The translations under genes and the position numbers were made by a program. A DNA stretch of 64,000 nucleotides from the NCBI RefSeq assembly GCF_900103645.1, contig NZ_FNHP01000002.1, forward strand, positions 186,001 through 250,000, read 5' to 3'. Origin of the DNA: Oryzisolibacter propanilivorax. Its GTDB lineage: Bacteria; Pseudomonadota; Gammaproteobacteria; Burkholderiales; Burkholderiaceae_C. Under the pieces are notes generated by a model, which made no database searches, was not told where the DNA came from, and saw only the letters and a program-made list of their open reading frames with translations. Within the stretch, counting starts at the first letter, position 1. Each line of letters opens with the position of its first letter. Shown here in pieces: positions 40,348 to 48,993 of this stretch.

Positions 40348-41499
40348 CTACAGCGTGCGCGCGATGATTTCTTTCATGATCTCGTCGCTACCGCCATAGA
40401 TACGCCCGATGCGGGCATCGGTCCAGGCGCGGCCCACCTGGTATTCCGTCATGTAGCCATAGCCGCCATGCAACTGCAGGAAGTCGTCGAGCAGGCGGTT
40501 TTGCAGCGCCGTGGCGTTGAGCTTGACCATGGCGGCGCGCTCTGGCGTCAGCTGGCGCTGCATGTGCAGCTTCATGCATTCGTCGACGAAGGTGCGCAGC
40601 ATGGTGGCCTGCGCCTTGGCCTCAGCCAGCTTGAATCGCGTGTTCTGAAATTCGAACACCGTCTGGCCGAAGGCCCTGCGCTCGCGCGTGTAGTCGATGG
40701 TCCGGTGCAGGAAGGATTCGATGCACGCGGCCGCACGCACGGCCACGACCAAACGTTCCTGGGCCAGTTCCTGCATCAGGTACTTGAATCCCATGTTTTC
40801 CTCGCCCAGCAGATTGCCTACCGGCACCCGGACGTTGTCGAAGAACAGCTCGGAGGTGTCCTGCCCCATCAGACCGATCTTTTCCAGCTTGCGGCCTTTG
40901 CTGAACCCCGGGGCGCCTTCTTCCACCACGATCAGCGACACACCCTTCGCCCCCAGGTCAGGGGCGGTCTTGCAGACGACTATCACGATGCCGGAATTGA
41001 TGCCGTTGGTGATGAAGGTCTTGGCGCCGTTGATGAGGTAGTGGTCGCCATCGCGCCTGGCGGTGGTGCGCACGGACTTCAGGTCGCTGCCAGCGCCCGG
41101 CTCGGTCATAGCGATGGCGCCAATCATTTCACCTGCAGCCATCCGTGGCAGCCAGCGGTCACGCTGCTCCTTGCTGCCATAGGTATAGATATAAGGTGCC
41201 ACGATGTCCGAGTGCAGCGGGAAACCCAGCGCCGTGGCATTGGTACGGCCCACCTCCTCGATCAGCACTGCCGCGTGGCCAAAGTCTCCACCACTGCCGT
41301 AAGGCTCCGGCAGCATGGTGTTGAGCAATCCTTCGCGACCGGCCTTGCGCCACACTTCCCGGGGCACGATGCCGTTGCGTTCCCACTCGGCAAGATGCGG
41401 CACGACCTCCTTGTCGAAGAAATGGCGCACGGTGTCTCGGAACTGCTCATGGTCCTCACGAAAAACGGTGCGCTGGATCAGGTCTTGCATGGTCGACAT
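40348..41499 (-). CDS. Acyl-CoA dehydrogenase
   Basis: This 383-residue FAD enzyme has MTEPGAGSDLKSVRT and FITNGINSG flavin/substrate motifs and ends ARIGRIYGGSDEIMKEIIARTL. The terminal motif has Gly where MCAD has its catalytic Glu (IYEG), so the base is probably the Glu of the G-helix (AAACIESFL), as in isovaleryl-CoA and long-chain enzymes. It introduces the alpha,beta double bond during acyl-CoA oxidation. It lies behind the CoA ligase on the same strand. Confidence 0.9.
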   Translation of the reverse strand: MSTMQDLIQRTVFREDHEQFRDTVRHFFDKEVVPHLAEWERNGIVPREVWRKAGREGLLNTMLPEPYGSGGDFGHAAVLIEEVGRTNATALGFPLHSDIVAPYIYTYGSKEQRDRWLPRMAAGEMIGAIAMTEPGAGSDLKSVRTTARRDGDHYLINGAKTFITNGINSGIVIVVCKTAPDLGAKGVSLIVVEEGAPGFSKGRKLEKIGLMGQDTSELFFDNVRVPVGNLLGEENMGFKYLMQELAQERLVVAVRAAACIESFLHRTIDYTRERRAFGQTVFEFQNTRFKLAEAKAQATMLRTFVDECMKLHMQRQLTPERAAMVKLNATALQNRLLDDFLQLHGGYGYMTEYQVGRAWTDARIGRIYGGSDEIMKEIIARTL

Positions 41500-41513
41500 C
41501 TTTCGGTAGTGAG

Positions 41514-41569
41514 TTCAAAACGGCCCTTGGCGCTTATCTGGCATAGGCTCTCAGCTATGGTTTCAGGAG
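41514..41569 (-). repeat. Dispersed ATAGCT/GGCC repeat, copy 6
   Basis: On the minus strand it reads tgaaaccatagctgagagcc, then ataagcgccaagggccgttt. Fills the ligase-dehydrogenase spacer and touches the ligase stop codon. Confidence 0.75.
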
Positions 41570-43131
41570 TCGCGCAACGTGAAGCCAGCGTGCGGCTCAT
41601 CGCGAAATCGTTCCTTGAGCTTGCGGCGCAGCAGCTTGCCGGTTTCCAGGCGCGGCAGCGCGTCCACGAACACCACGCGCCTGGGTAGCTTCATGCGTGC
41701 CAGTACCTCGGACGCCTGGGCAGCGATGGCACGGGCCGTGTGCAGCGAGGCTGGTGTGCCGTGGCGCAGCACCACGGCCGCCAAGGGTTGCTCGCCAAAA
41801 TCCGGATGAGGCACGCCCACCACAGCCACTTCGCACACGTCGGGATGGCGCAGCAGGGCGTTTTCGATCTCCTGCGGGTACAGGTTGACGCCGCCCGAGA
41901 GAATCAGATCGGCGCGCCGGTCGCTCAGGAACAGGTAGCCCTCGTCATCCACATGGCCGATATCGCCATAGGTGATCCACCCGCGCTCGTTGATGGCCTG
42001 GCGCGTCTTTTCCTCGTCGTTGAGGTAGCTGAACTGTCCGCCGCCCGAGAAGTACACCTGTCCGATCTCGCCTGCGGGCAGCTCCTGCCCGTCGTCGTCC
42101 ACGATGTGCAGCTGGCCCGTGGTGGGGCGGCCCACCGAGCCGGGGCGCTGGCGCCACTCGGCCGAGTTGATCATCGTCGTGCCGCAGCCCTCGGAGCCCG
42201 CGTAGTACTCCATCAGGATGTCGCCCCACCAGTCGAGCATGGCATGCTTCACACCCACCGGGCAGGGCGCGGCGGCATGGATAGCCACGCGGTGGCTGGA
42301 CAGGTCGTAGCGCCGGCGTACTGCCTCGGGCAGCTTGAGCATGCGGCTGAACATGGTGGGTACCCATTGGCTGTGCGTGACGCGGTAGCGCTCGATGAGG
42401 GCCAGTGCCATCTCGGCGTCGAAGCACTCCATGATCAGGGCCTGCCCGCCCAGCTCCAGCACGCGTAGCGTGTAGCGCAGCGGCGCGGCGTGGTACAGCG
42501 GCGCGGGCGACAGATATATGGTGTCTTCGCCAACGCCCATGAGGCGCGCGGTGCCCAGCGCCTCCGGGTCCGCTTGGCCGCGCAGCTGTGCAGGCCATAG
42601 GGGCTTGAGAACACCCTTGGGACGACCGGTTGTACCCGATGAATACAGCAGGTCGCGTCCCAGCGGACGGTCGGTGAAATCCTCGGGCGGCTCCTGCAGG
42701 CAGCTGATGGCGGCCTGCAGTGACGCGGCATGCGGTGTGGCGGCGTCCACTGTCCAGCATGGAAGGAATGGGGTCGCTTGCAGTTCCGCCAACTGCGGCA
42801 GCGTTTGATGTGAGGCCACCACCAATCGCGCATCGCAGTCGCGCACGATGTGAGCCACCTCAGATGGCGTCAGATGTGTGCTCAGCACGGCGGCATACAG
42901 GCCGGCATGCCGTGCCGCAAGTGCCAGCGCCAGGATTTCGATGCGATTTTCCAGCACCACTGCAAAGCGCTCGCCCGGTTGCAGTCCTTGCGCATGCAGC
43001 CATTGCGCCATCGCCAGGGCACTGCGGGCTAGCGCGCCGGCGGTGAAGCGGGCGCCTGTCTGCGCCATGACCAACACTACCCGCTCTGGAGCCGACGCCG
43101 CCCGGCCAAAGAAGTCCTGCATACCCGTCAC
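41563..43131 (-). CDS. AMP-forming acyl-CoA synthetase
   Basis: This 522-residue ANL-superfamily ligase has the P-loop DLLYSSGTTGRPKGVLK, the A5-type motif EYYAGSEGCG, and ITYGDIGHVDDEGYLFLSDRRADLILSGGVNLYPQEIE, with the C-terminal catalytic lysine region in LPRLETGKLLRRKL. It activates a carboxylic acid to its CoA thioester, probably the one collected by the Bug receptors here. The GTG start has a good AGGAG at 6 nt; an ATG three codons inside is the alternative. Divergent from the thiolase. Confidence 0.88.
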   Translation of the reverse strand: MTGMQDFFGRAASAPERVVLVMAQTGARFTAGALARSALAMAQWLHAQGLQPGERFAVVLENRIEILALALAARHAGLYAAVLSTHLTPSEVAHIVRDCDARLVVASHQTLPQLAELQATPFLPCWTVDAATPHAASLQAAISCLQEPPEDFTDRPLGRDLLYSSGTTGRPKGVLKPLWPAQLRGQADPEALGTARLMGVGEDTIYLSPAPLYHAAPLRYTLRVLELGGQALIMECFDAEMALALIERYRVTHSQWVPTMFSRMLKLPEAVRRRYDLSSHRVAIHAAAPCPVGVKHAMLDWWGDILMEYYAGSEGCGTTMINSAEWRQRPGSVGRPTTGQLHIVDDDGQELPAGEIGQVYFSGGGQFSYLNDEEKTRQAINERGWITYGDIGHVDDEGYLFLSDRRADLILSGGVNLYPQEIENALLRHPDVCEVAVVGVPHPDFGEQPLAAVVLRHGTPASLHTARAIAAQASEVLARMKLPRRVVFVDALPRLETGKLLRRKLKERFRDEPHAGFTLRDS

Positions 43132-43330
43132 TCATTGCTCCTGCGTGCCTTGCCCCATGTGAAGAGGGCAATAGGAAAAGCGAAATGCGCGTCTCACATA
43201 AGTAATGTGAAATTCAATTTTTCCAGGCATCAACTGGAAAAAGCATCGGGTAAACACGCTCTTAACAACAAACTAACCCATCCAGATATTTTTTATTGGA
43301 TCATTAGTCTCACAAAAGCGAGGAGCCAGC
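43132..43330. promoter_or_regulatory. AT-rich divergent promoter region
   Basis: This 199-nt gap between the CoA ligase (-) and thiolase (+) is much richer in A+T than its surroundings, as expected for promoters of two diverging operons. It contains a perfect 9-bp inverted repeat (separate entry). No gene is visible in it. Confidence 0.6.
43218..43242. promoter_or_regulatory. Perfect 9-bp inverted repeat, candidate operator
   Basis: tttttccag-gcatcaa-ctggaaaaa lies in the divergent ligase/thiolase promoter. No second T run after the repeat and its place between divergent genes argue against a terminator. The likely binder is the IclR regulator encoded at 48990 at the end of the locus. Confidence 0.55.
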
Positions 43331-44509
43331 ATGCATATTCCCGTGATCGTCGATGCCATCCGCAGTCCCATGGCCCGTGCCAGACCCGACGGGGCACTGG
43401 CCGCGGTGCATCCGGTAGACCTGCTGTCGCAAGTGCTGGAGCACCTGGTCGCGCGCAACCGCCTTGACCCGGGGACGGTGGACGACGTGATCTGCGGCTG
43501 TGTCAGTCAATCAGGCGAACAGGCAGGCACGCCGGGACGCATGGCCTGGCTGGCTGCCGGGCTGCCTGCGCATGTACCTTCCACCACCATCGACCGCAAA
43601 TGCGGCTCCAGCCAGCAGGCCGTGCATTTCGCGGCCCAGGCCATCATGGCCGGCACGCAGGACATCGTGATCGCCTGCGGCGTTGAGTCCATGAGCAGGG
43701 TGCCCATGGGCAGCTCGCGTATGGGCCAGAACGTCACCGGCCCACGCTTTGACGCTCACCATGCCCCCGGCCTCGTGGGGCAGGGTGTCTCGGCCGACCT
43801 GGTGGCTGCCAAGTGGGGCCTGGACCGCGCCGCGCTGGATACCTATGCCGCGCGTTCGCACCAGCGTGCCCATGCAGCGCAGTCGACGGGCGGCTTTGAG
43901 CGCGAAATCGTAGGCATCTCCACGCCCGCAGGCCCGGTAACACGGGACGAAACCATCCGCGCCAACACCACTGTAGAAAGGCTTGCGGGATTGAAAGCGG
44001 TGTTTGAGAGCGAAGAGCTGTCGGCGCGCTTTCCACAGATCGAGTGGGCCACGACAGCGGGCAATGCTTCTCAGATGACCGACGGCGCAAGTGCCATGCT
44101 CATCATGAATGAACAGCGTGCCTTGCAGTTGGGCCTGCGTCCGCGTGCACGCTTCGTGGCCTTCGACGTGGTCGGTGACGACCCGCTGTACATGCTCACC
44201 GCCCCTATCCCGGCCACGCAGCGCGTTCTGGCGAAGGCGAAGATGTCGCTGGACGACATTGACCATTACGAAATCAACGAGGCCTTCGCCTCAGTGCCCT
44301 TGGCGTGGCAGCAGGCACTGAAGGCTGACGGCGAGCGCCTGAATCCGCGCGGTGGCGCCATTGCCCTGGGGCACCCGCTCGGCGCCTCGGGTATCCGCCT
44401 CATGACCACCATGCTGCACGCGCTGGAAGACAACGGTCAGCGCTACGGCTTGCAATCCATGTGCGAGGCCGGCGGCATGGCCAACGCAACCATCATCGAA
44501 CGCCTGTGA
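43331..44509 (+). CDS. Acetyl-CoA C-acyltransferase (thiolase)
   Basis: This 392-residue thiolase has nucleophilic Cys91 in TIDRKCGSSQQAV, the HEINEAF-type motif (YEINEAFAS), the GHPLGASG histidine motif, and C-terminal SMCEAGGMANA providing the second Cys. It cleaves a 3-ketoacyl-CoA to acetyl-CoA and a shortened acyl-CoA. Ribosome-binding site gaggag. First gene of a plus-strand operon of beta-oxidation enzymes. Confidence 0.93.
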   Translation: MHIPVIVDAIRSPMARARPDGALAAVHPVDLLSQVLEHLVARNRLDPGTVDDVICGCVSQSGEQAGTPGRMAWLAAGLPAHVPSTTIDRKCGSSQQAVHFAAQAIMAGTQDIVIACGVESMSRVPMGSSRMGQNVTGPRFDAHHAPGLVGQGVSADLVAAKWGLDRAALDTYAARSHQRAHAAQSTGGFEREIVGISTPAGPVTRDETIRANTTVERLAGLKAVFESEELSARFPQIEWATTAGNASQMTDGASAMLIMNEQRALQLGLRPRARFVAFDVVGDDPLYMLTAPIPATQRVLAKAKMSLDDIDHYEINEAFASVPLAWQQALKADGERLNPRGGAIALGHPLGASGIRLMTTMLHALEDNGQRYGLQSMCEAGGMANATIIERL

Positions 44510-44565
44510 CTATCGACTCCATAGCTGCTGGCGCTTGCCGGACCATGGCTGAAGACAGAAAAGGG
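44509..44565 (+). repeat. Dispersed ATAGCT/GGCC repeat, copy 7
   Basis: Reads actatcgactccatagctgc, then tggcgcttgcc and a diverged 3' half. It begins at the last base of the thiolase stop codon and ends at the ribosome-binding site of the SDR gene. Confidence 0.7.
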
Positions 44566-44573
44566 GAGAAGAC

Positions 44574-45341
44574 ATGAAGCTGCAACAAGGGATGACCGCC
44601 CTCGTCACTGGCGGAGCCTCCGGCTTGGGAGAAGCCTCTGCCAGCGCGCTGCTGGAGCGTGGCCTGAACGTGGTGGTGGTGGACCTGAACGACGAGCGAG
44701 GACAGGCCATGGAGCGGCAGCACACCGGCCGACTGCGCTATGTGAAGGCTGATGTATCGGACGCGGACCAAATGGCGCAGGCCATTGCCGCGGCCGAGGC
44801 ATTCGGCAACTTCCGCGCGCTGGTGCATTGCGCTGGCATTGGCGGGCCGGTACGGCTGATTGAAAAGGACGGCAGCCCAGGATCGCTGGAGAAGTACACC
44901 CACATCATCCGCGTGAACCAGATCGGCAGTTTCAACACGCTGCGCCTGGCGGCCGCGAGCATGGCCAGGAACGAAATAACCGACGGCGAGCGCGGCGCCT
45001 GCGTGCTCACGGCCTCGGTGGCGGGCTACGAGGGGCAGATCGGACAGATCCCCTATGCCTCGTCCAAGGCCGGCGTGATCGGCATGACCATCGTCGCGGC
45101 GCGCGACCTGGCATCGAAGCTGATCCGCGTGTGCACCATCGCCCCCGGCCTGTTCGACACGCCCATCCTGGCCAAGCTGCCCGAGAACATGCGCCAGTCG
45201 CTGGCGGCCTCCGTGCCCAATCCGGCGCGCTTGGGCCACCCGTCCGAATATGCGATGACCGCGCTGCACATCCTGGAGAACCCCATGCTCAACGGCGAGA
45301 CTATCCGCCTGGATGGGGCCATCCGCATGACGCCTAGATAA
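44574..45341 (+). CDS. Short-chain dehydrogenase, 3-hydroxyacyl-CoA dehydrogenase type II-like
   Basis: This 255-residue SDR has VTGGASGLGEA cofactor motif, HCAGIG, and the catalytic Tyr-x3-Lys in IPYASSKAGV. The layout, with APGLFDTPIL and a long RLGHPSEYAM loop, resembles HSD17B10-type 3-hydroxyacyl-CoA dehydrogenases, which would match the thiolase just upstream. Ribosome-binding site aaggggag. Confidence 0.85.
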   Translation: MKLQQGMTALVTGGASGLGEASASALLERGLNVVVVDLNDERGQAMERQHTGRLRYVKADVSDADQMAQAIAAAEAFGNFRALVHCAGIGGPVRLIEKDGSPGSLEKYTHIIRVNQIGSFNTLRLAAASMARNEITDGERGACVLTASVAGYEGQIGQIPYASSKAGVIGMTIVAARDLASKLIRVCTIAPGLFDTPILAKLPENMRQSLAASVPNPARLGHPSEYAMTALHILENPMLNGETIRLDGAIRMTPR

Positions 45342-45344
45342 GTC

Positions 45345-45445
45345 ACCCCCTGAGTGGCTGCGCCGCTTCCCCGCGCTCTCGCTTCGCTGCGCTACCCGGG
45401 CAGGGGGACGCAGCCCTCGCTGCGGGGCGGCCCTTGCGCGGCTGC
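45345..45445 (+). repeat. Larger GC-rich dispersed repeat, copy A
   Basis: Begins accccctgag, has agggggacgcagccc in the centre and ends ggggcggcccttgcgcggct. It aligns along its length with 62632-62720. Lies in the 180-nt SDR-crotonase spacer. Confidence 0.7.
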
Positions 45446-45521
45446 CCTGGTCTCAAGGAGTGCCCGTCTCATAGGTCGCGGGCCGCGCATAACGCAGTGA
45501 AGAACTGCAAGGACATTTTTT

Positions 45522-46286
45522 ATGGCATCCACGGTATGGGCCGAAGTGCGCGGCAACGTGTTGGTCATGACGCTGAGTAACCCCGAGGCGCGCAATGCCG
45601 CCACGCTGGAGATGGCCGAGGCCATGGCCGCGGCGCTGGACGAACTGGACCGCAACCCTGCGCTGCAGGTGGGCATCATCACCGGCGCGGGCGGGACCTT
45701 CTGTGCGGGCATGGACCTGAAGGGCTTTTTGCAGGGCAAGCGCCCCAGCCTGCCGGGCCGGGGGTTCCTGGGCCTCACGCAGCAGCCCCCGCACAAGCCG
45801 CTGATTGCGGCCGTCGAAGGCTACGCCCTGGCCGGCGGCTTTGAAATCGTGCTGGCCTGCGACCTGATCGTTGCCGCCAGCACGGCCAAGTTTGGCCTGC
45901 CCGAGGTCAAGCGCGGCTTGGCGGCCGCGGCCGGCGGGCTGTTGCGCCTGCCCAGGCGCCTGCCCTACCACGTGGCCATGGAAGCCATCCTCACGGGCGA
46001 CATGTTCAGCGCCGAGCGCGCGCAAGCCCATGGTTTGGTCAACCGCCTGGTCGAGCCCGGCCAGGCGCTGGACGCCGCCCTGCAGCTAGCCCAGGTCGTG
46101 GCCGCCAACGGCCCGCTGGCGCTGATCGCCAGCAAGCGCGTCGCACAGGAATCGGCCGACTGGTCGCAGGCCGAGATGTTTGAGCGCCAGACCACCATCA
46201 CCGCCCCGGTGTTCGCATCGCAGGACGCGCGCGAGGGTGCTGCGGCCTTTGCCGAGAAGCGCGCGCCGGTCTGGAAAGGCGCTTGA
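45522..46286 (+). CDS. Enoyl-CoA hydratase/isomerase (crotonase)
   Basis: This 254-residue crotonase has GTFCAGMDLKGF for the first oxyanion hole and AAVEGYALAGGFEIVLACDLIVA for the second. PEVKRGLAAAAGGLLRLPRRL follows; the position of the usual catalytic Glu after GL holds Ala here, so the reaction may differ from simple hydration. The final KRAPVWKG is a family ending. Its ribosome-binding site is weak (aagga...). Confidence 0.85.
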   Translation: MASTVWAEVRGNVLVMTLSNPEARNAATLEMAEAMAAALDELDRNPALQVGIITGAGGTFCAGMDLKGFLQGKRPSLPGRGFLGLTQQPPHKPLIAAVEGYALAGGFEIVLACDLIVAASTAKFGLPEVKRGLAAAAGGLLRLPRRLPYHVAMEAILTGDMFSAERAQAHGLVNRLVEPGQALDAALQLAQVVAANGPLALIASKRVAQESADWSQAEMFERQTTITAPVFASQDAREGAAAFAEKRAPVWKGA

Positions 46287-46350
46287 TGGAAAAAGAGGCG
46301 TTGACGCCCATCCATCGAGCGCTAGCAGCTAGTTAATTCATAGCAAAAGC
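46287..46350 (-). repeat. Dispersed ATAGCT/GGCC repeat, copy 8
   Basis: On the minus strand it reads gctatgaattaactagctgc, then tagcgct and ...gggcgtcaacgcctcttttt. It fills most of the crotonase-Bug spacer. Confidence 0.65.
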
Positions 46351-46386
46351 GGCCGCATTGCCGCAAGAACCCTAGGAGACAAGACC

Positions 46387-47385
46387 ATGCCATTCCCTCA
46401 CCGCCGCCGTGTGCTGCATCTCGCGGGCGCCACCACCTTGCTGGGCCTGGCCGCCTTGACGGCGTCGCAGCCCGCACGGGCCGACGACGCCTGGCCCACG
46501 CGTCCCATCACCTTCGTCGTGCCCGGCGCGGCCGGCGGCACCACCGACACGCCCGTGCGCTTCATGGCACAAAAGCTCAGCGAGCGGCTGGGCCAGCCGG
46601 TCGTGGTGGACAACAAGCCCGGCGCGGGTGGCTCCCTGGGCAGCGGCCTCGTGGCGCGGGCGCAGCCGGACGGCTACACCGTGCTGGTGGGCAACACCGG
46701 CTCCAACGCCATCAACTACACCGCCTACCAGAAGCTTCCCTACAAGGCCGAAGACTTCATTGCGTTGACCGACATGATCTCGTTCGCCAACGTCCTAGTG
46801 GTGCCAGTGAAGTCGCCCATCAAGAGCCTCAAGGACTTGGTTGTGGCGGCCAAGCGCGAGCCGGGCAAGCTCGCCTTCTCGTCCGCTGGCGTCGGTCAGA
46901 CCACACACCTGATGGGTGAGCTGCTGCGCCAAAGTGCGGGGGTGGACGTGCTGCATGTGCCTTACAAGGGATCGGCACCCGCCACCATGGCCATCGTGGC
47001 GGGCGAGACGCAGTTCATGTTTGACAACCTCACGGGGTCGCTGGGCCATGTTAAGGACGGCAAGCTGCGTGCGCTGGCCGTGACCGGCTCCACGCGCGAG
47101 TCCGAGCTGCCCGACGTGCCCACCATGACCGAGCTGGGCATGAAGGACTTCGACAAGGTGGGCTGGATGGGCTTCTTCGTGCTTGCCAAAACGCCGCCGG
47201 CCGTCGTTAAGAAACTCACCGACAACCTGATCGCTGTGTTGCAGGACCCAGCCGTGGTCAAGCGCTACCGCGAACTGGGCGGCCGCCCTGGCGGCATGCC
47301 GTCCGAGCAGTTTTCCCAGATGGTGGAGCGCGACCAGCAAGACTGGGGCGAGCTGATCCGCAGCCAGAAGCTGCAGCTGGACTGA
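46387..47385 (+). CDS. Bug/TctC substrate-binding protein
   Basis: This 332-residue periplasmic receptor has a signal with RRRVLHLAGATTLLGLA and ARADDAWP at the cleavage region, then RPITFVVPGAAGGTTD. VVDNKPGAGGSLGSGLVARAQ and DGYTVLVGNT conform to the family. It is the fourth Bug gene in the window and lies inside the catabolic operon, just ahead of the DECR2-like reductase. Confidence 0.9.
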   Translation: MPFPHRRRVLHLAGATTLLGLAALTASQPARADDAWPTRPITFVVPGAAGGTTDTPVRFMAQKLSERLGQPVVVDNKPGAGGSLGSGLVARAQPDGYTVLVGNTGSNAINYTAYQKLPYKAEDFIALTDMISFANVLVVPVKSPIKSLKDLVVAAKREPGKLAFSSAGVGQTTHLMGELLRQSAGVDVLHVPYKGSAPATMAIVAGETQFMFDNLTGSLGHVKDGKLRALAVTGSTRESELPDVPTMTELGMKDFDKVGWMGFFVLAKTPPAVVKKLTDNLIAVLQDPAVVKRYRELGGRPGGMPSEQFSQMVERDQQDWGELIRSQKLQLD

Positions 47386-47395
47386 GGGACGCGCC

Positions 47396-48202
47396 ATGAC
47401 TGAGTCCTCATCCTTTGCAGGCCGGCATGTATTCGTTGCGGGCGGCAGCAGCGGCATCAACCTTGGCATTGCACAGGCTTTCGCTCATGCGGGCGCGCAT
47501 GTGGTCGTAATGAGTCGTTCACGCGACAAGGTATGCCAGGCGGCCGAAGGGCTGCGCGCACGGGGTGCGCAGGCGTTGGGCATCAGCGCAGACGTGCGCG
47601 ATCCCGCCGCGGTGGAGGCCGCGCTGCGCCAGGCGCATGCGCAGTTCGGCGAAATCGACGTGCTGGTTTCCGGCGCTGCCGGCAACTTCATTGCGCCCGC
47701 GGCCGAGCTGTCGCCCAACGGCTTCAAGACCGTGGTCGACATCGACCTGAACGGCACCTTCCACGTCTTGCGCCTGGCCTACCCGATGCTGAGAAAGCCG
47801 GGTGCCAGCGTCCTCAACATCTCGGCGCCCCAGGCCGTCAACCCCACCATGTACCAAGTGCATGCCTGTGCGGCCAAGGCCGGCGTCGACATGATGACGC
47901 GCGTGCTGGCCCTGGAATGGGGCGAGGCAGGTGTGCGTGTGAACGCCATCGCGCCCGGCCCGATTGGCGATACCGAAGGCATGCGCCGTCTGGCACCTAC
48001 AGCCGAGGCGCTGGCACAGACCGTGGCCACAGTGCCCTTGCAACGCATGGGCAAGCTGGAGGACATTTCCCACATGGCGTTGTTTCTATCGTCGCCGCAG
48101 GCGGGCTACGTGACCGGTGCAGTAGTTCCCGTGGACGGTGGCTCGTCGCTGCGCGGCGGACGGGACATGCGCTCGTCCTATGTGCCCCGGAGCGCGGCAT
48201 GA
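47396..48202 (+). CDS. 2,4-dienoyl-CoA reductase-like SDR (DECR2 type)
   Basis: This 268-residue SDR starts VFVAGGSSGINLGIA with the dinucleotide motif. The usual catalytic Tyr of YxxxK is absent: the region reads YQVHACAAKAGVDMMTRVLA, with Ala four residues before the Lys. The same pattern (QVHAxSAKAAVD) and the following ALEWG...RVNAIAPGPIGDTEGMRRL are found in peroxisomal 2,4-dienoyl-CoA reductase. It probably reduces dienoyl-CoA intermediates of unsaturated acids using NADPH. Its stop overlaps the next start (ATGA). Confidence 0.82.
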   Translation: MTESSSFAGRHVFVAGGSSGINLGIAQAFAHAGAHVVVMSRSRDKVCQAAEGLRARGAQALGISADVRDPAAVEAALRQAHAQFGEIDVLVSGAAGNFIAPAAELSPNGFKTVVDIDLNGTFHVLRLAYPMLRKPGASVLNISAPQAVNPTMYQVHACAAKAGVDMMTRVLALEWGEAGVRVNAIAPGPIGDTEGMRRLAPTAEALAQTVATVPLQRMGKLEDISHMALFLSSPQAGYVTGAVVPVDGGSSLRGGRDMRSSYVPRSAA

Positions 48203-48993
48203 GCCCGTCCCGTCAACGCACTGTCTTCGAGGTGCAGGACGGCGTGGCCACGCTGACCCTGCGCAACCCGGACAAGCGCAACGCCTTCGACCCGATCATG
48301 CGCGTGGAGGTGGCCGAGGTAGTGCGCCAGGTGCAGGCCGACCCGGCCATCCGGGCGCTGGTGCTGACCGGCGCAGACGCGCATTTCTGCTCCGGCGGCG
48401 ACCTGGGCAACATTGCGGCCAGTGGACTGGACAACGCCGGCTGGCGGCGACGCATGACCGGCCTGCACGACTGGCTGAAGGACCTGATGCTGCTGGACAA
48501 GCCGGTGGTCGCCGCGGTGGATGGCGCGGCCTATGGGGCGGGCTTCAGCCTGGCACTGGCGGCGGATTTCATCATTGCCAGCACCCGCGCGCGCTTTGCC
48601 ATGTCGTTCATCCGCATGGGGGTGGTGCCGGACTGCGCAGCGTTCTATACCCTGCCGCGCGTGGTCGGGGTGCAGCGAGCGCGCGAGCTGATGCTCTCGG
48701 GCCGGGAGGTGGGGGCCGAGGAAGCGCTGCGACTGAGTATCGCCACCGAACTGGTCGCGGCAGACGCACTGCAGGACCGCGCACGGGCCATAGCGCGCGC
48801 CTTCGTCGGTGCCTCGCCCGTGGCATTGAGCCTCATCAAGCGTTCGCTGGCGCTGGCCGCCAGCGACCTGCCTTCGCTGTTGGAACAAGAGGCCAATGCC
48901 CAGGCGCTGGCCATGGGCACGCCCGAGCATCGCGAAGCAGTGCGCTGTTTCCTGGAGCGGAGACCGGTCCCGTTCCAGTGGCCACGAGCGTGA
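48199..48993 (+). CDS. Enoyl-CoA hydratase/isomerase (crotonase)
   Basis: This 264-residue crotonase has DAHFCSGGDLGNI and DGAAYGAGFSLALAADFIIA oxyanion-hole motifs and FIRMGVVPDCAAFYTLPRVVG, with Asp where hydratases have a catalytic Glu/Gly arrangement, which is common among isomerase-type members. The start overlaps the preceding SDR stop, and its stop overlaps the GTG of the IclR gene, so three genes are translationally coupled. Confidence 0.88.
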   Translation: MSPSRQRTVFEVQDGVATLTLRNPDKRNAFDPIMRVEVAEVVRQVQADPAIRALVLTGADAHFCSGGDLGNIAASGLDNAGWRRRMTGLHDWLKDLMLLDKPVVAAVDGAAYGAGFSLALAADFIIASTRARFAMSFIRMGVVPDCAAFYTLPRVVGVQRARELMLSGREVGAEEALRLSIATELVAADALQDRARAIARAFVGASPVALSLIKRSLALAASDLPSLLEQEANAQALAMGTPEHREAVRCFLERRPVPFQWPRA

